DNA of 64,000 nucleotides from Flavobacteriaceae bacterium (GCA_012522185.1 JAAYKY010000020.1:22579-86578); one strand, 5' to 3'. Positions 20,659-30,803 are shown, counted from the first letter of the stretch. The notes: a model not told the origin generated them from the sequence alone. Program-made: numbers and translations.

Positions 20659-20666
20659 CAAAGTTA
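20659..20666 (-). promoter_or_regulatory. TAnnTTTG -7 element for the 71-residue ORF
   Basis: Reads TAACTTTG on the minus strand, ending 10 nt before the ATG at 20648. Confidence 0.4.
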
Positions 20667-20785
20667 ATATAAGAAGATAGTTTTTGCAAATAAAACGCAA
20701 TCTACTTATTTACATTAAGTTAACAGGGTTTTTTAACAATTGTTAATTTCTCATGTAGCCTGCACCAATAAAGAAACGACATGAT

Positions 20786-21733
20786 TTATATCATGAGTTT
20801 TTTTACTTTATCAACAATTGCTGATGAATTCAAACCGTATTTTTTCATGAGTTCATCGGGTGTTCCGCTTTCACCAAAAGTATCATTTGTTCCTACAAAT
20901 TCCTGTCTTGCTGGATAGTTTTGGGTCAAAAGTCTTGCGACGCTCTCTCCCAATCCTCCCAAAATATTGTGTTCTTCACAACTTACCACCTTTCCTGTTT
21001 TGCGGACCGAGCGCAAAATGATGTCTTCATCCAAAGGTTTGATGGTATGGATATTAATTACCTCTGCTGAAATTCCTTCGGATTCCAATTGATTGGCGGC
21101 CAGCATCGCTTCCCAAACCAAGTGTCCGGTCGCAACGATGGTAACGTCGGTTCCTTCCTGAATCATCACTCCTTTTCCGATTTCAAAATCCTGGTCGGGA
21201 GAGGTGAAAACCGGTACAGACGGACGACCAAAACGTAAATAAACGGGGCCTTCGTATTTGGCAATTGCAAGGGTCGCTGCCTTGGTTTGATTGTAATCAC
21301 ATGGATTGATGACCACCATTCCTGGAAGCATTTTCATCAGTCCGATGTCTTCCAAGATTTGATGGGTTGCACCGTCTTCGCCCAAGGTAACACCTGCGTG
21401 CGAAGCACAGATTTTTACATTTTTCCCTGAATAAGCAATCGATTGACGTATCTGATCGTAAACGCGTCCTGTGGAGAAATTTGCAAAAGTTCCGGTGAAA
21501 GGGATTTTCCCACCAATCGTCAGTCCGGCAGCAATGCCCATCATATTGGCTTCTGCAATTCCCACCTGAAAAAATCTTTCAGGGTTTTCTTTTTGAAATA
21601 CTTCCATTTTCAAGGATCCAATCAAATCGGCACAAAGTGCGACAACATTTGGATTGGTTCTTCCTAATTCTGTTAATCCGTCGCCAAACCCGCTACGGGT
21701 ATCTTTTTTTTCGGAGTATGTTACGTCAATCAT
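20786..21733 (-). CDS. Transketolase, C-terminal subunit (split enzyme)
   Basis: 315 residues, corresponding to the pyrimidine-binding and C-terminal domains of transketolase. It begins with the pyrimidine domain ([12 protein letters not shown]). [14 protein letters not shown], whose Glu activates thiamine diphosphate, follows, then [14 protein letters not shown]. The final domain has [15 protein letters not shown]. It must pair with the N-terminal subunit encoded at 23226-24071 to form an active enzyme of the pentose phosphate pathway. Unusually, the two are not adjacent: a 496-residue secreted-protein gene lies between them with 1-nt or 0-nt gaps, so all three are surely one operon. Confidence 0.93.
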   Translation of the reverse strand: MIDVTYSEKKDTRSGFGDGLTELGRTNPNVVALCADLIGSLKMEVFQKENPERFFQVGIAEANMMGIAAGLTIGGKIPFTGTFANFSTGRVYDQIRQSIAYSGKNVKICASHAGVTLGEDGATHQILEDIGLMKMLPGMVVINPCDYNQTKAATLAIAKYEGPVYLRFGRPSVPVFTSPDQDFEIGKGVMIQEGTDVTIVATGHLVWEAMLAANQLESEGISAEVINIHTIKPLDEDIILRSVRKTGKVVSCEEHNILGGLGESVARLLTQNYPARQEFVGTNDTFGESGTPDELMKKYGLNSSAIVDKVKKLMI

Positions 21734-21734
21734 T

Positions 21735-23225
21735 TTAATCTAATTTATCTAAGAATTCGTCTAATAATTTCTTGTCTTTTTTTGAAAATTCATCTCGGTT
21801 CTTATTGAAATACATTTGCTCTGCACGAATGCCGTCCAATGTGCCTTTGTACCAAACGTTTGACCCGTAAAATTCTCCCATGTACATATCACAGATTTGA
21901 CCTGCATAATTCTTGGCATGTTTGGAGATTTCTTGATTTGAGAACTCCGGAATGATGGAGTCAATTTCTTTGCAATAGGATGGCATTCCTTCCCAATATG
22001 GGGAATCTGCGCTCAAAGTTTCAAATGCGAAATTCATCATTTCTGGCGTTAGATTCATGTATTCAGACTTATATGAGTCCACATAATAATCTGCGAAATA
22101 ATCATATTCGACAGCCTCTTCGGCCGCAGCGACTACTGCATCAGCAGCGGCTTCTACAGCAAAATCCTCTTGAGATTTAGGAGTGGACTTTTTCATCGCT
22201 TCAATATCTTTTTTCAAAAACTCATACAATAAATTTGCATCTTTTTTATTTATCAATCCGCTTTTAGGGGCATTCTTTTTAACACCTTTGATTTCTTTCA
22301 ATGCAAATTTCTTGTACTTCTCTTCGTCTCCGGCTTTCATATAATATGTATAATTACACAGACTGGAAATGTAAGGAGTAGCAAATGAAATCGAAGTTTC
22401 ATCTTCGAATTTCAAATTATATAATTCTGAATAATTACAGAATTGAGGCTGCGTCATATAATTATGGTAGTCATAATAATCATACGCATCATATCCTTCT
22501 GTTTGTTCAGTTATGGCTTCATCCCATGAGACATTTTCGTCAGCAAGAAGATTTTTAATAGAATCTACTTTAACCTGATAATCAGCTATTTCCTTATCGA
22601 TATCGAAATGAATACTTGAGTTGATTTTTTCAATTGAACTGAGAATTATTTTCTCATAATCTTTATCATCCGGTGAGGCTATTGCCAATACTAGTCCCTT
22701 GATTTGTTTCCCTTCCTGTTTGGGGAGAAGAAACGAGAGATTGTCGATTTCATGAGTTTCATCAACGCAAAGAACTATATCAGAAGGTTTAATCTCACCA
22801 TCTAAAGTTGTAATTACTTCATAAAAGTTACAAGACTTTCCTAGGATATTTTCTGAAGTTCTGTCGATTTTTCTTAATTCCACTTTCTCATAAAGAGTTT
22901 GGATGGTCTCACCCAAACCATATAATCCATATCCTCCAATGGTAAAATTATTTTCGAGATTGGTGTTTTCGACTTGGATCAATTGATTTCCGTTTAGGAA
23001 AGAATATCCAGCTTGAAATCCAATGAAAATTGGAAAATGAAGCAAAGAGTTCTTATTTTCTTCTGAAAATTCAGCAGGTATATAATGTCGTGTAAAAATC
23101 ATATCAGGGTATTCGGACTCAAACCCTGGAAATATATAATCAAGCCGATAATTAAAATTATAGGTATTTTGCGCTAGCATCAACCCGCTTAGGATTGAAA
23201 AACATAAAATCAATAGTTTTTTCAT
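21735..23225 (-). CDS. Unknown secreted protein within the split transketolase operon
   Basis: 496 residues; family not recognised. A signal peptide ends near residue 19 (L-M-L-A-Q). Then a beta-rich half ([11 protein letters not shown]) contains [10 protein letters not shown] and D-I-V-L-C-V-D-E-T; the two Cys could form a disulfide. A long charged helical half follows with an Ala/Glu-rich stretch near 365-380 and many Tyr/Asp (Y-D-A-Y-D-Y-Y-D-Y). Four further Cys lie in the C-terminal half. Likely periplasmic or outer-membrane-facing. Its start follows the upstream transketolase stop immediately and its stop is 1 nt before the downstream transketolase ATG, so it is translated with them. No link between an exported protein and this cytoplasmic enzyme is known to me. 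Confidence 0.75.
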   Translation of the reverse strand: MKKLLILCFSILSGLMLAQNTYNFNYRLDYIFPGFESEYPDMIFTRHYIPAEFSEENKNSLLHFPIFIGFQAGYSFLNGNQLIQVENTNLENNFTIGGYGLYGLGETIQTLYEKVELRKIDRTSENILGKSCNFYEVITTLDGEIKPSDIVLCVDETHEIDNLSFLLPKQEGKQIKGLVLAIASPDDKDYEKIILSSIEKINSSIHFDIDKEIADYQVKVDSIKNLLADENVSWDEAITEQTEGYDAYDYYDYHNYMTQPQFCNYSELYNLKFEDETSISFATPYISSLCNYTYYMKAGDEEKYKKFALKEIKGVKKNAPKSGLINKKDANLLYEFLKKDIEAMKKSTPKSQEDFAVEAAADAVVAAAEEAVEYDYFADYYVDSYKSEYMNLTPEMMNFAFETLSADSPYWEGMPSYCKEIDSIIPEFSNQEISKHAKNYAGQICDMYMGEFYGSNVWYKGTLDGIRAEQMYFNKNRDEFSKKDKKLLDEFLDKLD

Positions 23226-24071
23226 TTAATAATCCTTTAATTCGGTTTCAGGATTTTGTTCCAAAGCTTTTTCCAATTGCTCATCATTAGGTGCTTTACC
23301 GTGCCAAGCATGCGTTCCCATCATGAAATCCACGCCGTTCCCCATTTCGGTGTGCAATAAAATTGCTACCGGCTTACCTTTCCCGGTTTCGGATTTTGCT
23401 TTTTCTAAGATGGAAATGACTTTCTCCAGATTGTTTCCCTCTTTTTCTTCGAGTACAAGCCAATCAAAAGCTTCTAGTTTGGCACGAAGATTCCCAAGCG
23501 ACAAAACATCATCGGTATCTCCATCGATTTGACGACCGTTGTAGTCGATTGTAGAAATTAAATTGTCTATCTTTTTTGAACCGGCATACATCAAAGCTTC
23601 CCAAATTTGCCCTTCTTGCAATTCACCGTCGCCGTGAAGGGAATAAACCAGCTTATCATCGTTGTTCAGTTTTTTGGCAATTGCAGCTCCAATGGCTACA
23701 GAAAGGCCTTGCCCCAATGAACCGGAAGCAATGCGAATTCCCGGCAAACCTTCATGCGTCGTGGGATGTCCTTGCAGTCTTGAATCGATTTTGCGGAAAG
23801 TATTTAATTCCTCTACCGGAAAAAATCCAAATCGAGCAAGTGTACTGTAGTAAACCGGCGAAATATGTCCGTTGGATAAAAAGAATAAATCTTCGCCTAC
23901 TCCATCCATTTTGAAATCGGTGGAATAATTCATAATCTTTCCATAAAGTGCAGTGAAAAATTCAGCACAGCCTAGTGAGCCGCCTGGATGTCCACTATTT
24001 ACCGCATGAACCATGCGCACAATATCTCTACGGGTTTGTTGAACTTGGGTTTCTAATTGTTCTAAAGTCAT
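23226..24071 (-). CDS. Transketolase, N-terminal subunit (split enzyme)
   Basis: 281 residues from the ATG at 24071. A longer TTG start at 24092 is rejected because it would overlap the -7 element. This is the thiamine-diphosphate-binding half: H-A-V-N-S-G-H-P-G-G-S-L-G near the N-terminus, the TPP/Mg motif G-D-G-E-L-Q-E-G-Q-I-W-E-A...D-Y-N-G-R-Q-I-D-G, and the substrate-site stretch H-T-E-M-G-N-G-V...H-A-W-H-G-K-A-P. It transfers two-carbon units between sugar phosphates together with the C-terminal subunit at 20786. First gene of a three-gene operon. Confidence 0.94.
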   Translation of the reverse strand: MTLEQLETQVQQTRRDIVRMVHAVNSGHPGGSLGCAEFFTALYGKIMNYSTDFKMDGVGEDLFFLSNGHISPVYYSTLARFGFFPVEELNTFRKIDSRLQGHPTTHEGLPGIRIASGSLGQGLSVAIGAAIAKKLNNDDKLVYSLHGDGELQEGQIWEALMYAGSKKIDNLISTIDYNGRQIDGDTDDVLSLGNLRAKLEAFDWLVLEEKEGNNLEKVISILEKAKSETGKGKPVAILLHTEMGNGVDFMMGTHAWHGKAPNDEQLEKALEQNPETELKDY

Positions 24072-24089
24072 CAAAAAATTCTTTGTTTG

Positions 24090-24097
24090 CAAAAGTA
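24090..24097 (-). promoter_or_regulatory. TAnnTTTG -7 element for the transketolase operon
   Basis: TACTTTTG on the minus strand, ending 18 nt before the ATG at 24071. It decides the start against the upstream TTG at 24092. Confidence 0.6.
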
Positions 24098-24168
24098 AGG
24101 TTTTACTCAGACAATCCTCAATAGATAAATTCTAATTATGAAGAAATCCAACGGAGTTTTCAACAGAA

Positions 24169-25680
24169 TTAACCAAAAAGCTTTTTAAAAGAAGCGGGTA
24201 AAAAATTCAGAATATCAGAAGAAATTAAACTTTCTCTTCCCAATTGTGAAACCGCTTCGTCTCCAGCAAATCCATGTAGAAAAACTCCAAATAATGCAGC
24301 TGCCTCAGGATTAAATCCTTTGCCAAGATGTCCGGCGATTATTCCGGTTAAAATATCTCCGCTTCCTGCAGTTGCCATTCCCGCATTTCCGGTAGAATTA
24401 AAGTAAATCCTTCCATTCGGTAAATAAGTTTGTGTATAAGCTCCTTTCGATATCAAAATCAATTTATGTTCTTTCACAAATTCACTCGCTTTTTTAATTT
24501 TCTCGAAAGAATCACTCCAACTACCCACCAATCGCTCCAACTCCCCATCATGAGGCGATAAAATGGTGTGCCCAGGAAGTTTCTGAATTAAATCAGGATG
24601 TTTTGAAAGCAAATTAATTCCATCGGCATCGATGATAATTTTTTTCTCCTTTAAATCATTTTCATTTAAAAATTGTTCAAATGCCAAAGCTGTTTTTTCA
24701 TCGGTTCCAATTCCCGGCCCAATGGCAATCGTATCAAATCTTTCAACATTTGGAAAAGCCGTGATTTTATCCTCCGAAAAATCAGTCATGACCATCGCTT
24801 CCGGTAAGGAAGTTTGTAGAATTTCATATCCGTATTTGGGCAAATAAGTGGTTACCAATCCACCACCGGCGCGTAATACCGCTTTTGTGGTGAGTAAAGC
24901 AGCTCCGATTTTCCCGTAACTTCCTCCCACTACCAATACATTTCCATAGTGGTATTTATGACTAAACATCGGTCTAGTAAAATGAAAATGAGGTACTTGG
25001 TCCAATGAGAAATATTCAAAAGGTGAGTCCTGATTTTGAACGGATTCCCAATCGAGGCTGATGTCGAGAATGTCAAATTCTTTGATATATTTCTGATTTT
25101 CAGGAAAAAGCATGGCCAATTTCGGTGTCTGAAACGTCAAAGTTATTTCTGACTCTACCACCGGATCTTCTTCGGAGTTCAATTGATTACAGAATAATCC
25201 CGATGGCATATCGATGGAAACCACTGTATTTTGGGGTTTGTTGATCTGATTGATTATAGGCTTCCATTCCTCTCCGATGGGGCGATTCAAGCCGTAACCA
25301 AAAATCGCATCGATGATGATTGTATAGGGCGGGAATTCCAATTGCGTGTTTTCATCATAGAATTCAATCGGAACTTTTGCATCTTTTAACTTTTTCTGAT
25401 TGGATAAATTATCCAAAGAATAGGAATTATTTTTTTGCAAATAGACCTTCACAAATGATTTTTCTTGAGCAAGTAGCCTTGCAAGCGCCAAACCATCGCC
25501 ACCGTTGTTGCCAATACCGCAAATAATGGTAAAATGTGATTTATTTACTTCCAAACGAGCTTTGAACCAATTCAAAACTGCCGTTGCAGTCCTTTCCATT
25601 AAATTAATCAATTCAATGTCCTGAATGGTAATGGTTTTCGTTTCGACTTCTTTTAATTGTTTCGGGGATAAAATTTTCAT
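24169..25680 (-). CDS. nnr: Bifunctional NAD(P)H-hydrate epimerase/dehydratase
   Basis: 503 residues, the fused YjeF-type repair enzyme that converts damaged NAD(P)H hydrates back to NAD(P)H. The N-terminal epimerase (about 1-215) has I-I-C-G-I-G-N-N-G-G-D-G-L-A-L-A-R and D-A-I-F-G-Y-G-L-N-R. The C-terminal ADP/ATP-dependent dehydratase (about 230-500, ribokinase-like) has V-V-G-G-S-Y-G-K-I-G-A-A and the ATP-binding G-N-A-G-M-A-T-A-G-S-G-D-I-L-T-G-I-I-A-G. Complete. Separate transcription unit: the lipocalin-like gene upstream has its own terminator just before this start. Confidence 0.95.
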   Translation of the reverse strand: MKILSPKQLKEVETKTITIQDIELINLMERTATAVLNWFKARLEVNKSHFTIICGIGNNGGDGLALARLLAQEKSFVKVYLQKNNSYSLDNLSNQKKLKDAKVPIEFYDENTQLEFPPYTIIIDAIFGYGLNRPIGEEWKPIINQINKPQNTVVSIDMPSGLFCNQLNSEEDPVVESEITLTFQTPKLAMLFPENQKYIKEFDILDISLDWESVQNQDSPFEYFSLDQVPHFHFTRPMFSHKYHYGNVLVVGGSYGKIGAALLTTKAVLRAGGGLVTTYLPKYGYEILQTSLPEAMVMTDFSEDKITAFPNVERFDTIAIGPGIGTDEKTALAFEQFLNENDLKEKKIIIDADGINLLSKHPDLIQKLPGHTILSPHDGELERLVGSWSDSFEKIKKASEFVKEHKLILISKGAYTQTYLPNGRIYFNSTGNAGMATAGSGDILTGIIAGHLGKGFNPEAAALFGVFLHGFAGDEAVSQLGRESLISSDILNFLPASFKKLFG

Positions 25681-25693
25681 GTTTTAAAAATAT

Positions 25694-25719
25694 AAAAAAT
25701 CCCGGGATTTCCGGGATTT
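25694..25719 (-). terminator. Terminator after the lipocalin-like gene
   Basis: Perfect 9-bp stem (25697-25705 with 25711-25719), 5-nt loop, six T on the minus strand. It sits 25 nt past the stop of the 25744 gene and just before the nnr ATG. Confidence 0.85.
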
Positions 25720-25743
25720 GAATTTTCTAAATAGGATTTAGAA

Positions 25744-26181
25744 TTATTGTTTACTAAAAGTTAATCGTGTTGGAATTCCGCCTGCTGACAAGCTTAATTC
25801 AAATTCATTTATATTATTTGTATCAATAATTGGACTGAAGGAATTAGGCAAAACCGATGAAACCGCTCCACCATTTAAGGTCAAAGTGTAGGTATTACCT
25901 TGTTTTTGCCAAGTTCCTCCAACGGGATCCGATGCCACACAGTTTTCTTCCAAAAGTTCATATCCATTCTCTACATATGTTCCTCCACTGATAAATTGAA
26001 ATGTTCCGCGGTAAGGACAATAATCTTGAACATCATGTTCCACACCATTAATCAGCACCTTTGTAACTTTCCAAGTTCCATGAATCGTAAACTCAGGACC
26101 TCCTGCATCATCGTCAGAACTACATGAAATCATTCCAAATCCCAATGTCAACGCAAATAAAATTGCAAATACTTTTTTCAT
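25744..26181 (-). CDS. Lipocalin-like surface lipoprotein
   Basis: 145 residues. Signal peptide with lipobox G-M-I-S-C, the lipidated Cys followed by S-S-D-D-D. An S/D-rich motif directly after the Cys is the lipoprotein export signal of Flavobacteriia, so surface exposure is likely. The mature domain has the lipocalin-like start I-H-G-T-W-K-V-T-K-V-L-I-N-G and a later G-G-T-W-Q-K-Q-G-N-T-Y-T-L-T-L-N-G-G, typical of the many lipocalin-like lipoproteins of unknown ligand in this phylum. Monocistronic with its own terminator. Confidence 0.8.
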   Translation of the reverse strand: MKKVFAILFALTLGFGMISCSSDDDAGGPEFTIHGTWKVTKVLINGVEHDVQDYCPYRGTFQFISGGTYVENGYELLEENCVASDPVGGTWQKQGNTYTLTLNGGAVSSVLPNSFSPIIDTNNINEFELSLSAGGIPTRLTFSKQ

Positions 26182-26251
26182 AATTTTAATTTAATTGTAT
26201 AGTTAGATAACGTAAATTTTACTCGTAAATTATTTTAACAGAAAATTTTTG

Positions 26252-26491
26252 TCAAAGATTATACCATTCGCCTCGATGCGGGCGAAGCCTGTCTCGCACT
26301 GAAATCATTTCACTTTCGTTTACCACCAAAAAAGCAACTGCATATAAATCTGAAATAATTTCAACGCCAGTAATTTCATTTTTAAGATTTTCCGCTTTGA
26401 TGAATTCCTTTAAATGAATTTCATGATGTTCAGCAGTTTTCTGCGCATCAGGACCTCGGAAATCCCAAATGAGTTTTAGCTTTTTCTCCAT
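26252..26491 (-). CDS. Small conserved hypothetical protein
   Basis: 79 residues from the ATG at 26491 (an ATG at 26521 would add ten polar residues). No signal peptide or TM segment. The opening K-K-L-K-L-I-W-D-F-R-G-P-D-A-x-x-x-A-E-H-H-x-I-H-L-K-E-F is the kind of conserved start I associate with small cytoplasmic Flavobacteriia proteins of unknown function. The end is R-D-R-L-R-P-H-R-G-E-W-Y. The paired His could bind metal or cofactor; that is speculation. Confidence 0.65.
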   Translation of the reverse strand: MEKKLKLIWDFRGPDAQKTAEHHEIHLKEFIKAENLKNEITGVEIISDLYAVAFLVVNESEMISVRDRLRPHRGEWYNL

Positions 26492-26521
26492 TCTATTTTC
26501 TTTGTGTCCAAATTTAAACAT

Positions 26522-26860
26522 ATTGATTTAATGGAGAAATTTCTATTTGTTTAACCAATAATTTTTTAGTTGAATTTTATTTGGAAAAGCATTTCGAACC
26601 TGAGTTCGGTTATTTAAACTTTGTCAAAACGCTTTTAAATAGTGAGATGTGAGCTTTTACTTGAACACAATATCGGCATATTGTGGAAAGAAAAACCGAA
26701 ACAGATTGCTGTATAAAAGCGGTTTATTCTTTTACTCTTAATAAAAGCACCCGTCTGCTACGTTGTATTTTCATGAGATAGCCCGCTATCCCTTTGAAAA
26801 TACGCCTTGCATCCAAATACTTTTATTAATTTTGACTTTGTTTTTATAATCCAACTCAGG
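26522..26860. other. Palindrome-rich intergenic spacer before uvrA
   Basis: 340 bp without a credible ORF but dense in inverted repeats: 26666-26685 (8-bp perfect arms, 4-nt loop); 26693-26725 (AAACCG/CGGTTT enclosing ACAG/CTGT); 26729-26747 (CTTTTA/TAAAAG); and 26765-26803 (9-bp outer arms and GATAGC/GCTATC inner arms). It could be terminators, a decayed mobile repeat or a structured RNA. Confidence 0.55.
26765..26803. repeat. Large two-part inverted repeat upstream of uvrA
   Basis: Outer arms GTATTTTCA and TGAAAATAC (9 bp), inner arms GATAGC and GCTATC (6 bp) with a 2-nt loop and a small internal bulge. No T-tract follows on either strand, so it is not a typical terminator. Confidence 0.6.
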
Positions 26861-26867
26861 TTTGTAG

Positions 26868-26875
26868 TACCTTTG
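26868..26875 (+). promoter_or_regulatory. TAnnTTTG -7 element for uvrA
   Basis: TACCTTTG, perfect consensus, nine bases before the ATG at 26885. It rules out the longer frame starting at 26807. Confidence 0.6.
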
Positions 26876-26884
26876 CACGTTCAA

Positions 26885-29680
26885 ATGACAAAAAATATTT
26901 CCACATACAATCCGAAAGAATTTATCATCATAAAAGGTGCTAAACTTCACAATCTCAAAAACATAGATTTAGCCATTCCCAAAAACAAATTGGTGGTCAT
27001 TACCGGACTTTCCGGCTCGGGAAAATCTTCCCTTGCCTTTGATACGCTGTATGCCGAAGGGCAACGAAGATACGTGGAAAGCCTTTCTTCTTATGCGCGT
27101 CAGTTTTTGGGGAAATTGGACAAACCACAGGTCGATTACATCAAAGGAATTGCGCCTTCTATTGCGATTCAACAAAAAGTAATCAGCACCAATCCCCGCT
27201 CTACCGTGGGAACCACAACAGAAATTTATGATTATCTGAAGTTATTGTACGCACGGATCGGAACCACTTATTCGCCTGTTTCGGGAGAAATCGTTCAAAA
27301 AGATTCAGTGACCGATGTGGTGGATTACATTCAGAATTTACCCATCGATTCAAGAGTTTTGATTTTGTCGCCTGTTCATTTAAATGGCGGACGAAGTTTC
27401 GGAGAAAATCTAAACGTTTTACAACAACAAGGTTTTTCAAGATTGGAAGTGGACGGAAACCAGGTGAAAATTGAAGATTTAATCGAATTTAATTTCAAAC
27501 CTCAAAAAGACAGCCAAATCCGTTTGGTCATCGATCGGATTTCCACGCAGGACGACGAGTCTTTTTATCATCGTTTGGCAGATTCCATTCAGACAGCATT
27601 TTTTGAAGGAAAAGGCGAACTGATTTTGAAAAATGTAGATAGCGAAGAAGAGCGTTCCTTTTCCAATCGTTTTGAAATGGACGGAATGATTTTCAACGAA
27701 CCTTCGATTCATTTTTTCAGTTTCAATAATCCTTATGGCGCTTGTCCGGTTTGCGAAGGATATGGAAAAGTCATCGGAATTGATGAAAACCTGGTCATTC
27801 CGAATAAAAAATTATCGGTTTACGAAGATGCCGTTGTGGCTTGGAAAGGCGAGAAAATGAGCGAATGGAAAGAATGGTTCATTAAAAATGCATCGAAATT
27901 CGACTTTCCTATTCACAGACCATATTTTGAGTTGACCGAAGAACAAAAAGAAATACTCTGGCGTGGAAAAGGAAATTGGGAAGGAATTGACGGATTTTTT
28001 AAAATGGTTGAATCCAATACTTATAAAATCCAATACCGTGTGATGCTTTCCCGTTATCGAGGAAAAACCAATTGTCCAAATTGCAAAGGAAAACGACTTC
28101 GAAAAGAAGCTTCTTATGTGAAAATCAACGAAAAAGCCATTCAGGATTTGGTCGATTTGCCATTGGATGAACTGAAAGTTTTCTTCGATGATTTAAATCT
28201 GAGCGAATACGAAGAAAAAGTTGCCAAAAGAATTCTTTATGAAATCCGCAGCCGAACGGAATTCTTACTCGATGTCGGTCTCGGATACCTGACTTTAAAC
28301 CGTGCTTCCAATACACTTTCGGGTGGTGAAAGTCAACGAATTAATCTTTCGACTTCACTCGGAAGTTCATTGGTCGGATCGCTGTATATTTTGGATGAAC
28401 CTTCCATCGGACTTCATTCAAAAGACACGGAACGACTCATCGGTGTTTTGAAAAAACTTCGTGATTTGGGCAATACCGTCATCGTAGTGGAACACGATGA
28501 AGACATCATGAAAGCGGCTGATCACATCATCGACATCGGTCCCGAAGCCGGAACAAACGGTGGTGAAATTGTTTTTGAAGGAACTTATAAAGAATTGCTG
28601 AAAGCCAAAACTTTAACGGCTCAATACCTGAACGGAAAATTGGAAATTGAAGTTCCGAAAAAGCGAATTCCTTTTAAAAATTACATCGAAATAAAAGGTG
28701 CAAGAGAAAACAACCTGAAAAACATCGACGTGAAATTCCCACTGAATACTTTAACCGTCATTACAGGTGTGAGTGGTTCTGGGAAAAGTACGCTGATGAA
28801 AGAAATTCTCACGCCTGCCCTACAAAGAAATCTCGGCATTTACGGCAGTAAAATCGGGGAATACGATGAAATTTCGGGTTCGGTACATAAAATTCATAAC
28901 ATTGAACTGATTGACCAAAATCCAATCGGGAAATCTTCCCGTTCCAATCCGGTGACTTATGTGAAGGCTTATGACGACATCCGCGCTTTGTTTGCCAAAC
29001 AAAAAGCCAGTAAATTAATGGGTTTCGAACCCAAACATTTTTCGTTCAATGTGGACGGCGGACGTTGTGAAAGCTGTAAGGGAGAAGGTGTTATCACCAT
29101 CGAAATGCAATTTATTGCCGATGTGGAGCTTGAATGCGAAACTTGTCACGGAAATCGTTTTAAAAAGGAAATTCTCGAAGTGAAATTCCACGGAAAAAAT
29201 ATTTCCGATGTGTTGCAAATGACCATTGACGAAGCGGTTGAATTCTTCCAGAAACACAATGAAACAAAAATCGTAGAGAAAATACTTCCTTTGCAAGAAA
29301 CCGGACTTGGGTATGTTCAGTTGGGACAATCTTCCAATACACTTTCGGGCGGTGAAGCCCAAAGAATTAAACTTGCATCCTTTCTTACCAAAGGAAATAC
29401 GACGAAACCTTCTTTGTTTATTTTTGATGAACCAAGTACCGGACTTCATTTTCACGATGTGAAAAAACTATTGAAAGCTTTGCGCGCACTGATTGAAATC
29501 GGTCATACGGTTTTTGTAATCGAACACCATATGGACATCATCAAAGCAGCGGATTGGGTGATTGACATAGGACCCGAAGGCGGAAAAAAAGGTGGAAATC
29601 TGGTAGCCGAAGGAACACCGGAAGATATTGCAAAAGTCAAAAAATCCTTTACCGGCGCTTTTTTGAGTGAGAAACTTTAA
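26885..29680 (+). CDS. uvrA: Excinuclease ABC subunit A
   Basis: 931 residues from ATG 26885, chosen because homologues begin just before [14 protein letters not shown] and because the promoter element sits upstream of it. Two ABC ATPase modules: Walker [10 protein letters not shown] near residue 42 and G-V-S-G-S-G-K-S-T near 634, each with an L-S-G-G-E signature and Walker B I-L-D-E-P-S / I-F-D-E-P-S. Zinc-binding cysteine pairs are C-P-V-C...C-P-N-C-K-G-K and C-E-S-C-K-G-E-G...C-E-T-C-H-G-N. It recognises DNA damage in nucleotide excision repair with UvrB and UvrC, which are not in the window. Confidence 0.97.
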   Translation: MTKNISTYNPKEFIIIKGAKLHNLKNIDLAIPKNKLVVITGLSGSGKSSLAFDTLYAEGQRRYVESLSSYARQFLGKLDKPQVDYIKGIAPSIAIQQKVISTNPRSTVGTTTEIYDYLKLLYARIGTTYSPVSGEIVQKDSVTDVVDYIQNLPIDSRVLILSPVHLNGGRSFGENLNVLQQQGFSRLEVDGNQVKIEDLIEFNFKPQKDSQIRLVIDRISTQDDESFYHRLADSIQTAFFEGKGELILKNVDSEEERSFSNRFEMDGMIFNEPSIHFFSFNNPYGACPVCEGYGKVIGIDENLVIPNKKLSVYEDAVVAWKGEKMSEWKEWFIKNASKFDFPIHRPYFELTEEQKEILWRGKGNWEGIDGFFKMVESNTYKIQYRVMLSRYRGKTNCPNCKGKRLRKEASYVKINEKAIQDLVDLPLDELKVFFDDLNLSEYEEKVAKRILYEIRSRTEFLLDVGLGYLTLNRASNTLSGGESQRINLSTSLGSSLVGSLYILDEPSIGLHSKDTERLIGVLKKLRDLGNTVIVVEHDEDIMKAADHIIDIGPEAGTNGGEIVFEGTYKELLKAKTLTAQYLNGKLEIEVPKKRIPFKNYIEIKGARENNLKNIDVKFPLNTLTVITGVSGSGKSTLMKEILTPALQRNLGIYGSKIGEYDEISGSVHKIHNIELIDQNPIGKSSRSNPVTYVKAYDDIRALFAKQKASKLMGFEPKHFSFNVDGGRCESCKGEGVITIEMQFIADVELECETCHGNRFKKEILEVKFHGKNISDVLQMTIDEAVEFFQKHNETKIVEKILPLQETGLGYVQLGQSSNTLSGGEAQRIKLASFLTKGNTTKPSLFIFDEPSTGLHFHDVKKLLKALRALIEIGHTVFVIEHHMDIIKAADWVIDIGPEGGKKGGNLVAEGTPEDIAKVKKSFTGAFLSEKL

Positions 29681-29709
29681 TTATGTTTGAGCCAATTCAA
29701 TAATAAACA

Positions 29710-30324
29710 ATGAAGAAGCTTTTAACTAAAATATTTTTGGGGATAAGTATTTCTTTGCTTTTTTCTTCCTGTCAAGAAAAAGCACCTAAATCAGATGAAG
29801 TATTATTGGATGAAAATGTTTTGTATCATTCCGAGTTGGGTTGGAAAATGGAAATCCCAGAAGGTTGGATAAATATTTCAAAGAAAGAAATGGAGCAGAA
29901 AAGAGAAAAACTTAAAGGGCAGTTTTCTCATATTTCAACAAATTTAAATGCTCCTGATCCATTTGGAATTTCTCTCCAAAAGGATCGTTTTAACACATTT
30001 AATTCGATTTATTTTTTGAATGAAAATAATTCTTACAAAAAAAATGATTTCCAAAAAGACAAGATTGAAAAATACAGGATAATTAATGAGTACGGCTCCG
30101 CTATCGGGATTGACTCAACTCTCACAAAATCTCTAAGGATTGGAAATAAACAATTCGATTATTATACAATTACTAGTAAGTTTAAAGACGAAGAAACACT
30201 TAAAATGACAATCTTTACGGGAAAAATAAACCAGAGACATCAATTAATAGTTACGATTAAAACGGATGCCGAAATTTCAGAATCAGAGATTTTAGACAGT
30301 TTTTATAATTCTACTTTTGATTAA
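29710..30324 (+). CDS. Lipoprotein, unknown (PsbP-like layout)
   Basis: 204 residues. Signal peptide with lipobox L-F-S-S-C near residue 21. The mature part starts Y-H-S-E-L-G-W-K-M-E-I-P-E-G-W-I-N-I-S, the same G-x-x-(M/I)-x-x-P-x-x-W opening as the lipoprotein at 15357, and ends with a helix S-E-S-E-I-L-D-S-F-Y-N-S-T. Both probably belong to one loosely conserved family of about 200-residue flavobacterial lipoproteins of unknown role. It begins 29 nt after uvrA and may be read through from it. Confidence 0.7.
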   Translation: MKKLLTKIFLGISISLLFSSCQEKAPKSDEVLLDENVLYHSELGWKMEIPEGWINISKKEMEQKREKLKGQFSHISTNLNAPDPFGISLQKDRFNTFNSIYFLNENNSYKKNDFQKDKIEKYRIINEYGSAIGIDSTLTKSLRIGNKQFDYYTITSKFKDEETLKMTIFTGKINQRHQLIVTIKTDAEISESEILDSFYNSTFD

Positions 30325-30374
30325 AGTTCTACATCAATTCATTAAAATTTAAACAAACTTTTACTTGTAAATAA

Positions 30375-30803
30375 CTAGTTTTTAAATTCGCTTTGACCTA
30401 CTATATAAACAAGATCAAACGCACTGATGACACCTCCTTTTTCTAAGAGATTTTCCTTGAATTTTAAATCACCGTATTTCCGGGATATACCATAGCCATA
30501 TATTAGATTTTCACCTTTTAAGTTTTCGTCTATGGTAAAGGTATAGGGGCCGTCTTCCATTTGAATTACCAAGGTTTTTCCGTCGTAGGAATACACCAAC
30601 TCATCAATTCGCTGAATCTGGTTAATTTGTTCGGGATCATTTTTTTCAACTTGTAAAATAATATTTTCGACGTATTTACCCTCTGCATTTTCAACTAAGA
30701 GAGAAATTTCTTGATGAGTATAAATCAAAACTCCTTTCTGTGCAAAGGAACTAACCGATGGAAAGAACAGGGCAATTAATAAAATTCTAATAAATTTTTG
30801 CAT
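30375..30803 (-). CDS. Small secreted protein, unknown
   Basis: 142 residues from the ATG at 30803, chosen because it gives a proper signal peptide (M-Q-K-F-I-R-I-L-L-I-A-L-F-F...S-F-A-Q, cut near residue 20). A longer frame upstream has no family character. The mature part is beta-rich, around I-Y-T-H-Q-E-I-S-L-L-V-E-N-A, with I-Q-M-E-D-G-P-Y-T-F-T-I-D and G-Y-G-I-S-R-K-Y-G-D-L at the end. No family recognised. It is divergent from the DUF5686 gene and convergent with the lipoprotein at 29710. Confidence 0.65.
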   Translation of the reverse strand: MQKFIRILLIALFFPSVSSFAQKGVLIYTHQEISLLVENAEGKYVENIILQVEKNDPEQINQIQRIDELVYSYDGKTLVIQMEDGPYTFTIDENLKGENLIYGYGISRKYGDLKFKENLLEKGGVISAFDLVYIVGQSEFKN

